Part shown: one piece after another, positions 58,011-64,000 of the stretch
Numbering within the stretch: the first letter of the stretch is position 1
How the letters are laid out: the number at the start of each line of letters is the position of its first letter
Source of the DNA: Henricia sp. BOLD:AAB3569
Taxonomy: Eukaryota > Echinodermata > Asteroidea > Spinulosida > Echinasteridae
Assembly (NCBI GenBank): GCA_037783545.1
Contig: JBBELK010000525.1
Coordinates: 310,001-374,000, forward strand
Length of the DNA: 64,000 nt
Reading direction: 5' to 3'
The notes under the pieces: model-generated
Database searches by the model: none
Seen by the model: only the letters and a program-made list of their open reading frames with translations
Told to the model about the DNA's origin: nothing
Program-made: the position numbers and the translations under genes

Positions 58011-58446
58011 GGGTTTTTCCACAGTAATGGGGTACATTTCTGTGACATACAAGATCTTAGGTCCCAGTTCGGTTCAAATGTCTTAATTTTATCTTTAAAT
58101 TATCCAGCTAAACTGAGGAAATAACTTTTGCACGAAGGAGTAAGAAAAATAGTCCTACAACATACATTTCTGAAAACCCCGTGCACAAATTTTCCTATTA
58201 CGTATGTAACAAAGACAGAAAAAAATGTCACAAAATGGTCTGTCCACGTTACATACGTAATAGGAAAATTTGTACACAAGATTTTCAAAAATGCATGTTG
58301 TGGCAGCAATTTCTTACCTTTTTGTGCAAAAGTTATCTCCTGAGAACAGAACAAGGAAATTTCTTTAATTTTGAGATAAACTAAAGACATCTAAACGGAA
58401 TGATTGACTTATTTTTCAAATGTACCCCATTACTGTGGAAAGACCC
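58011..58446. mobile_element. GGGT-type hairpin MITE, subfamily C
   Basis: GGGTTTTTCCACAGTAATGG end and its reverse (...GTGGAAAGACCC). AAAT duplicated at 58007-58010 and 58447-58450. Long inner arms include TTTTCCTATTACGTATGTAA and its reverse at about 58245-58268. Confidence 0.88.
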
Positions 58447-58619
58447 AAATACGAGTATGGTCCTAGTATTGTCGGACATGAGTCAAATAGAATTGCAAGT
58501 TGTCAAAATTTATGACTCAAGAAGTCAGACTTGAATCAGACTTGAGTCAGAGTTGAGTTAGACTTGTCTAACAAGTCTCTATCCGGTTCGCAAGTACTGG
58601 GTCACACGCGCACGCGCTT

Positions 58620-58680
58620 CCATTAGTTTGTACATTATTTCCATTTCTGTTGGAACCGGAAGGAATGTACAAACTAATGG
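58620..58680. repeat. 17-bp perfect hairpin
   Basis: CCATTAGTTTGTACATT and its exact reverse complement separated by 27 bases. Confidence 0.7.
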
Positions 58681-58859
58681 GATGATGCAGTCACTTAAAA
58701 ACTGGATATTAATTAAGGACTTTTTCCAGTATTCATAGTGCATAATGTGTGCAATTTTAATTATCATTCCTTGAAACTAACATTCTGTTTGAAAGTGGGT
58801 TAGGATTGGATTCCTATTTTTTCATCAAAATCCATCTTTTCATTTTTCTTTCTGCTCAG

Positions 58860-58936
58860 GTAATCAACGTCCCCATAGTGACGGCTCATCAAACATCGTC
58901 AGGCAGCCGAATGTCAAACCACAGTATCAGGGCAAG
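58860..58936 (+). CDS. Caskin-like exon 7 (linker to SAM1)
   Basis: The acceptor is tttctttctgctcag and the donor is gtaaac. Phase 1 in, phase 0 out. It encodes NQRPHSDGSSNIVRQPNVKP followed by QYQGK after a split Gly. The linker is polar and basic and directly precedes the SAM1 exon. The donor is less canonical at +6, but phase and context fit. Confidence 0.85.
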
Positions 58937-58976
58937 GTAAACCCTTGTTGCTTCTTGTGCCAGTAGACCTGTACTA

Positions 58977-59133
58977 CAGTGAAACTTGTATATCGTGGCC
59001 ACCCTCGGGACCATAAACTGGCCACTATAAACGGGTAGCGTCTTTATAATGGTTGCATTTGGGACCTAAGACGGGTGGCCACTATAAGCAGGTTGCCTCT
59101 TTATCAAGGTGGCCTTAATAGCAGGTTTCACTG
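58977..59133. mobile_element. pogo/Tigger-like MITE
   Basis: CAGTGAAACTTGTATATCGT at left and ...GCAGGTTTCACTG at right with TA on both sides (58975-58976 and 59134-59135). CAGTRGAAC-type ends with TA duplication are typical of pogo/Tigger. Starts 41 bases after the exon 7 donor. Internal GGTGGCCACTATAA repeats. Confidence 0.75.
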
Positions 59134-59164
59134 TACCATCTTACCTTTTCCTCCATGGCATTAA

Positions 59165-59297
59165 AGGCACTGGCTCGTCAGCAATGCGCGTGCGCCAAAT
59201 TCGTGCCACGAAATACGCAGCTCCATGCCTTTGCTATGGAGCTGCATATTTCGTGGCAAGAATTTGGCGAGCGCGCATTGCTGACGAGCTTGCGCCT
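59165..59297. mobile_element. MITE family F6, palindromic, TTAA-flanked
   Basis: AGGCACTGGCTCGTCAGCAA and its near reverse; arms of about 60 bp meet at CAGCTCCATG/CATGGAGCTG. TTAA at 59161-59164 and 59298-59301. Confidence 0.88.
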
Positions 59298-59616
59298 TTA
59301 ACTCTCTCACTGTGGAATTTTTATTCAAGGTCTGTGAAAGAACTTTTTTGAGGACAAGTTTGTTTATGTTGCTAGCGAACCGAAGTGGACATTTCTGAAG
59401 CTGCTGTTAGTGGCACACTGTAGTTGAAGACAGATTACATGATTATAAAACTTTTAAAAACAAAATTAACAGCATGACATAACTTAAGAATAATGTTGAT
59501 AAACTGCCTTGTAGAAATATCAGCCACATAGATGCAGTAATACTTCAAAAAACCATAAACATCCATGAATGTTTTTTGTGTTGAAATAATTTTAAAAAAA
59601 AGACCCTTCAGTTGGT

Positions 59617-59923
59617 ATAGACCTTTATCACGGTGTGGCCATCTTCTCTTTTCCCCTATTAAAATGAACGTAACCAAAGTGAGGCTTGCCGAAATAAAAT
59701 AGTTTGGCCCTGTGTTGAAAATGTTCATTGTGTGCATCACAATGACATGTGCGCGGTGCGATCAAGAAAACGCGCAGCGCGGACAGCGATTCTCTCAAAA
59801 CAACAACGGAAGACTGAACGCGCTATCGCGCAGACACGCACACGCACTGATCATGCCCGACACGTACACGTACTATGTAGTGGGGAACAAGACAAAGATG
59901 GACGCACCGTGATAAAGGTCTAT
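59617..59923. mobile_element. TIR element ATAGACCTTTATCACGG
   Basis: ATAGACCTTTATCACGGTGT and its reverse bound a CpG-rich core (59745-59860). It splits a family D copy: the sequence CTTCAGTTGG...CACAAAGGTACC, continuous at 50968-50995, is interrupted here. Confidence 0.78.
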
Positions 59924-60040
59924 TGTCTCACACAAAGGTACCATTTTACATGGAAAAAATGGGGTGGTGGTGTTATCGTGCTCACTAGAAACACTCTCTA
60001 AGATTGGCAGTTGAATGAAATTTGGTATTGTTTGTTGCAG

Positions 60041-60151
60041 GATGCTGACAGAATATATGAATGGTTGCGCCAACAAAGGATGCCAGAATATACTAATAAC
60101 TTCACCAAAGCTGGCTATGACATGCCCACCATTGCAAGGATGACTCCTGAG
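60041..60151 (+). CDS. Caskin-like exon 8: first half of SAM domain 1
   Basis: The acceptor is tttgttgcag, the donor GTATGT, and the exon is exactly 37 codons in phase 0. It starts DADRIYEWLRQQRMPEYTNN, then FTKAGYDMPTIARMTPE. The I-x-x-WL opening, the central FxxAGYD(L/M)PTI(S/A)RMTPE and the position of the intron after TPE are strongly Caskin-like. SAM1 packs with SAM2 to form the polymerising tandem in Caskin1 (family knowledge). Confidence 0.95.
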
Positions 60152-60458
60152 GTATGTCTTGTTTTTAATCGTTTTCAAATTGTAAAACCTTTTCTCAGAA
60201 AAGTACACCTTTCTTTTGAAAACTTCTCTCTAATTAATAGCACTGTGTATTCGGTGCTTCCCTGAGACACTATGAGGACAAATTCATACCATGCTTGGGT
60301 GAGACTCAAACCCACAATCTGTTGCATTTCAGTAAGACAGAAATGTGTATTTATTAATTTGAAATGTGTATCGAGCCACTTTGACATGTACTGTACTACC
60401 GTAACTCTTCTTTGTAACTTTGTATTTTATTGATGCACGTTTTGTGTCTAACTACCAG

Positions 60459-60560
60459 GATCTAACAGCAATTGGAGTCACTAAGCCAGGTCATAGAAAA
60501 CGGATATCAGCCATGATAAGTCAGTTGAGTGAACCAGATGGAATACCCAACCAAATACCT
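60459..60560 (+). CDS. Caskin-like exon 9: second half of SAM domain 1
   Basis: The acceptor is gtctaactaccag and the donor GTAAGT; 34 codons in phase 0. It encodes [20 protein letters not shown] followed by [28 protein letters not shown] is near-invariant in Caskin SAM1 and fixes the gene identity. The ending provides the short inter-SAM linker. The 307-base intron separating it from exon 8 is the shortest in the gene. Confidence 0.96.
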
Positions 60561-60646
60561 GTAAGTATGCAGCCAAAATTAGTCCGAATTCATTGACTGC
60601 ACTTTGAAATTAAACAAGTCTGTGGTAAGAAATCAATCCTCTACCT

Positions 60647-60912
60647 GGGGCCAATTTCACAGCGCTGTTTAGCAGCCGCTTTTGTGCTAACGGAGGCTCC
60701 GGCTATTTCTTGGAGACCGTAACCTTAAGCACTGCTAAACGTTTGCTAGCTTCAGAGGCAAATTTGTCTAAAGACTAGTGTCGCAATAATGCCCGTTTCC
60801 AAGCATGCCGCGGCCGTGAAATAGCCTTAAAGTTAGCACAACTTTTCTGCTACAGTAAGCACGCGTTTTTAGCTACATGTAGCGCTTAAGCAGCGCCATG
60901 AAATTGGCTCCT
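60647..60912. mobile_element. GGCCAATTTCAT element
   Basis: GGGGCCAATTTCACAGCGCT start and AGCGCCATGAAATTGGCTCC end are inverted. Interior GCTAAACG/TAGCTAC words. Directly abuts the next copy. Confidence 0.78.
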
Positions 60913-61398
60913 GGGCCCAATTTCATAGAGCTGTTTAACAGCCCATTTCCTGTTAACCGAGCTTCAGGCTATTTCATAGACATCGTTAACGGTAAGCAAC
61001 TAAAGACCTGCCTTAACCGAGAGCAAAATTTTGCTTAAGATAGTGATGCAACAATGGCGGTATCCAAGCGCGCGCATGCTTAAGGGCTGAGGCTATAAGC
61101 CAGGCACTCCGTGCTTTCCCATCACAGCCCGTGTACGAAACCGTCATGGTTATGGAAGGAATGTACCCAATTGATGTACATCGTGTACGTGCAGGTGCAT
61201 ACACATCCACATTCGGGCCCTTGCAGCTGTGAACTGTGCGATCCGCATTCGGGTCATGAATGGAGTGCCTGGCTTATAGCCTCTCCCCATGCTTAAGCAC
61301 GCCGCGGCCATGAAATAGCCTTAATGTTAGCACAACTTTTTTGCTACAGTAACACACGTTTTTAGCTAGCGCTTAAGCAGCTCTATGAAATTGGGCCC
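60913..61398. mobile_element. GGCCAATTTCAT element carrying a nested MITE
   Basis: GGGCCCAATTTCATAGAGCT start and AGCTCTATGAAATTGGGCCC end, closely related to the neighbouring copy. Interrupted at 61089-61283. Confidence 0.82.
61089..61283. mobile_element. Nested TIR element GAGGCTATAAGCCAGG
   Basis: GAGGCTATAAGCCAGGCACT and its exact reverse at the right. It lies between two parts of the host element that read GCGCGCATGCTTAAG and CCATGCTTAAGCACG, so CATGCTTAAG is repeated on both sides. Confidence 0.8.
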
Positions 61399-61805
61399 AG
61401 GTGTCTTCCATAAACTCGTGTGTAATTTAAAGTCTGCCAATAAATTTTGACACGGCCTCTAGAAACCCTCTTACACAGTGGAAAGGTTGCTATAATGAGA
61501 GCTCGCTACTGCAACGATTAGTCTGCCAGAGTAAACTTTACTCACCATGCTCACACGTCCCAACTAAAAATTTATTATTTATTTGTTCACTATGGACGAC
61601 CAGTACAGTGAACACTCTTTTTATAGATCGCATGATTTTTGTTATGGCCACTTTATTGTCATTGTAATTATGTGATAGGTATTTTACTTATCAGCGGTTT
61701 TGTGAGTTTGCACACACATTCAAGGTGTGGAATGGAACATGAAATGAGCTGATGATATTTCAAATCCAAGATTCTTAATCGTGGTCAATTATGAAGGATC
61801 TTGTG

Positions 61806-61842
61806 CCCCTTTCCCCCTTCCCCCTCCCCCTCCCCCTCCCAT
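61806..61842 (-). other. C-rich tract, potential G-quadruplex on minus strand
   Basis: Five or more runs of C3-5 separated by T or TT (TTCCCCCTCCCCCTCCCC). Confidence 0.6.
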
Positions 61843-61967
61843 TAAAAAAAGGTAGTGACCAATTTTATGGCACTGTTTAGCAGAAGATGATGCTTAAATG
61901 TTCGTGGCAAGCAAAACATTTGCCAAGTGTCAATCAAATGTAATTCAGATGGCACAAGGTTTCAGCT

Positions 61968-62207
61968 GGGGGCAATTTCATGGCGCTGCTAAGCACAAAA
62001 ATGTGCTTAGCACAGGATTTGTTTGCTTTATTTTGTAAAAATGGATTGCCAGCCAAAATCGTAAGTGATGTGTATTGAAAGTTATTCTCCTACTCTTGCG
62101 AAGAACACAAGTTGGCGCATATTTTCGGCTTGTAATCCATTTTATAAGGCAAACAAATCCTGTGGTAAGCAAATTTTTGTGCTTAGCAGCGCCATGAAAT
62201 TGGCCCC
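61968..62207. mobile_element. GGCCAATTTCAT element
   Basis: GGGGGCAATTTCATGGCGCT start and AGCGCCATGAAATTGGCCCC end, arms of about 85 bp (CTTAGCACAGGATTTGTTTG). Ends 206 bases before exon 10. Confidence 0.83.
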
Positions 62208-62413
62208 TGGTAACTTGTTTGTGGTAAGCACAATTCTTCTGAGCTACACATGTAAGCAGCGTTTTCTGTCAAATGGCAGCATGAATTTTTATTAAAATTG
62301 AGTGACCCCTCATTGAAAAATAATGTTTGTGTAGATTTCATATTTAAAACTATTCCAACATTAACTTTCTGACTGAAAGTAAAATATCTTCTTTTTTTCT
62401 CCCTCGTTTACAG

Positions 62414-62552
62414 CCTGATTTAGTGACTTGGCTGAAGTTACTAGACTTGTTCCCGTATTACAACACCTTTGTCAGTAATAGCTATGACACAATGGATGCC
62501 GTCAGTGAAATAACCTGGGAAGACTTGCAGGAAATGGGCATTAATCAGTTAG
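62414..62552 (+). CDS. Caskin-like exon 10: first part of SAM domain 2
   Basis: The acceptor is a long tttttttctccctcgtttacag tract end and the donor GTAAGT; phase 0 to 1. It encodes PDLVTWLKLLDLFPYYNTFV, then SNSYDTMDAVSEITWEDLQEM and GINQL, matching the SAM2 start with its ITWEDLQE(I/M)GI core. The helix 5 part (expected GHQKK-like) would be on the next exon. I found none between 62553 and 64000, so the gene continues to the right of the window. Confidence 0.95.
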
Positions 62553-62698
62553 GTAAGTTGGGCGTTTGTCCACAAGATGTCTGCTCTTGTGTGTGGGAGG
62601 TCACAGGTTCGAGCATGCTATGAGTTTTAAACAGAAAATTTTTAACAGAAAGTTTTTAGGAAAATTGATATCCGTACACAGTGGAAAGTCGCTATTCA

Positions 62699-63271
62699 CC
62701 ACTTGCACGGAATCGCCATATTGGCAAAACAGTGAGGCTTTCCTTGCATGAACAATGACTCCCTCGAGTCGCTACCATAGGCCAATTTCATAAAACATGT
62801 TACGCTTAATTAAACAATTTTGGATTAAGCACAGCACATATATTCGCTCTAGCAAGGGTGTATTTCATAAAACTTGTTGTTGGTCAAAATTGTCAAGTAC
62901 CACCATCGGTTATGTTTCCATTTTGGGATGATTATCACTACCACAGAAGACCCTTGCCTGTCGCTGACTGAAATATTTCAACAACAGCTGAAAGTTGTGT
63001 ATCTGTTGGAATATGTATCCCGAATTTTACCGAGTATGGCGAAGAAAAAAGTTGGCGTCGTGTCAGCAAAAAATCGATAGGTTAGCATGCGGTTTGGTTT
63101 GCTAGTGCTTAAACAGTTTTATGAAATGGAGAAAGTGCTGCTTAATCAAAAATCGAGTGCTAATATGTTTTATGAAATTGGGCCAAGGTCGGTTGCTGTG
63201 ACGTTGACTTTTGTAAATTGTAAAATATAATGTATGTCCGGAAAACTTCATTTCCCGACATGTGCAAGTGG
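62699..63271. mobile_element. CCACTTGCACGG element, occupied copy
   Basis: Colinear with 32358-32524 (CGCCATATTGGCAAAACAG, TGCATGAACAATGACTCCCT, GGTTGCTGTGACGTTGACTT) except for an insert at 62780-63184. Confidence 0.78.
62780..63184. mobile_element. GGCCAATTTCAT element nested in the above
   Basis: GGCCAATTTCATAAAACATG start and ATGTTTTATGAAATTGGGCC end. An inner pair of TTTCATAAAACTTG and TTTTATGAAATGG suggests a second, older inverted repeat inside. Confidence 0.8.
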
Positions 63272-63346
63272 TTAATAAACATCTGGGATTCCTAAAAGTT
63301 TAGGGGCGGTAGGGTGATCAAAGGCTTAACAAAGGGGATATATATA

Positions 63347-63770
63347 AGTCTGTTTTCAATACTGGAGAGACCTTTTCCTCCAGGATTATATCTCTGTAAA
63401 ATGTCATTCATCTTCTCTCAAAACAAAAGAAATATCTTAAGATGGATCTAAGGAGATAACTTCAGCTAAAGAACTGCAACGAATAGTGCCACAACGTACC
63501 TTTCTGGAAACCCTGTGTGCTAATTTCCAATATACCGTATATAACAAGGACACCAAAAATGTCACAAAGTATGTGTACTATGTTACATACGTTAAATAGG
63601 AAATTTGTACACAGGGTTTTTAGAAAGGTATGTTGTTGCACTATTTGTTGCTGAAGTTATCTTCTTAGATCTGTCTGAAGATATTTCTTTTGTTTCGAGA
63701 GAAGATAACTGGCATTGCACAGAGATATGATCCTGGTAATAAAAAGTCTCTCCAGTATTGAAAACAGACT
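63347..63770. mobile_element. 424-bp near-complete palindrome with TA duplication
   Basis: AGTCTGTTTTCAATACTGGA and its reverse; TA at 63345-63346 and 63771-63772. The arms pair through ATATCTCTG, CTTAAGATGGATCTAAG and TTACATACG. Related in its core to 58011-58446. Confidence 0.85.
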
Positions 63771-64000
63771 TACATGTGATCCACTTAGGAAAATTAAGTC
63801 GGATGTTGCACAGTCAAGGCCGAGTTTTTGCAACTGTAAAGTATAGTAATCAAAAATATCATTATTCAAATAAGTGAAATGTCAGCAACAGATTGTTTTT
63901 TTTCCGTCATGGTCATGAAAACTCAACCCAGCCTGTGACACATCAGACTTCTGAAGAGCACATGACATCATATCTGTTGCATATTGATATTTGGGAAAAT

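Larger units (their letters stand above)
38597..62552 (+). other. Caskin-like gene, partial (internal exons through SAM2)
   Basis: Ten exons (38597-38659, 48178-48351, 50469-50620, 51318-51411, 52047-52207, 53702-53840, 58860-58936, 60041-60151, 60459-60560, 62414-62552) join in one open frame of about 404 codons. Junction phases agree: 1-1, 1-1, 1-0, 0-1, 1-0, 0-1, 1-0, 0-0, 0-0, 0-1. Every acceptor is AG and every donor GT. The C-terminal half is a tandem SAM1-SAM2 module with the linker and signature [17 protein letters not shown], which is diagnostic of Caskin1/2, neuronal and epithelial scaffold proteins that bind CASK and self-assemble through their SAM domains. Upstream lies a VWMRR motif resembling the CASK-interaction motif, and proline-rich linkers. 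Not seen: ankyrin repeats, SH3, start codon, C-terminal proline-rich region and stop. The gene continues beyond the window to the right and almost certainly to the left. Identity is recognised from the family; function is inferred from orthologues. Confidence 0.9.

Noticed and set aside
58117..58390. ORFs on both strands over 58100-58390
   Set aside because: Both are arms of the palindromic element 58011-58446.

Overview
This is a eukaryotic, intron-rich genomic window. No prokaryotic operon, ribosome-binding-site pattern or long ORF is present. The only gene I can support is a partial Caskin-like scaffold gene on the + strand, built from ten short exons (38597-62552) with good splice sites and consistent phases. 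They spell about 404 codons. The diagnostic part is the tandem SAM1-SAM2 module (exons 8-10), preceded by a CASK-binding-like VWMRR motif (exon 5) and low-complexity proline/serine-rich linkers. The ankyrin and SH3 exons expected at the N terminus of a full Caskin were not found, and the gene runs off the right edge inside SAM2. Abundant TACATGTA words, tRNA-derived SINEs and a dense load of short foldback DNA transposons suggest a marine invertebrate. An echinoderm or other non-vertebrate deuterostome is my best guess (inference, moderate to low certainty).

Layout. 1-9271: intergenic or 5' intronic DNA with nested MITEs and one speculative alternative first exon (7953-7983). 9272-26386: a head-to-tail tandem duplication of an 8.56-kb block. 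As far as I could compare them, the copies differ by only one C in a poly-C run, and the junction carries a GATGT microhomology. 26387-38596: more MITEs and SINEs. 38597-64000: Caskin-like exons separated by introns full of MITEs, SINEs, hairpins and a 1.6-kb TGACGTCA-rich repeat element.

The non-coding content is highly structured. Three groups of non-autonomous DNA elements recur: (i) elements with TTAA at or near both borders, in at least six TIR families; (ii) elements starting GGGT with 4-bp target duplications; (iii) long palindromes with arms of 60-270 bp, some with TA duplications. Several insertions can be verified inside the window, because a second copy of the host repeat supplies the empty site or because the duplicated target lies inside a recognisable SINE. 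No transposase or reverse-transcriptase gene is visible, so all these elements depend on enzymes encoded elsewhere.

Limits: everything was read by eye. Element ends are good to a few bases where a TIR or target duplication is given and to tens of bases elsewhere. Exons lacking a recognisable domain could have been missed.
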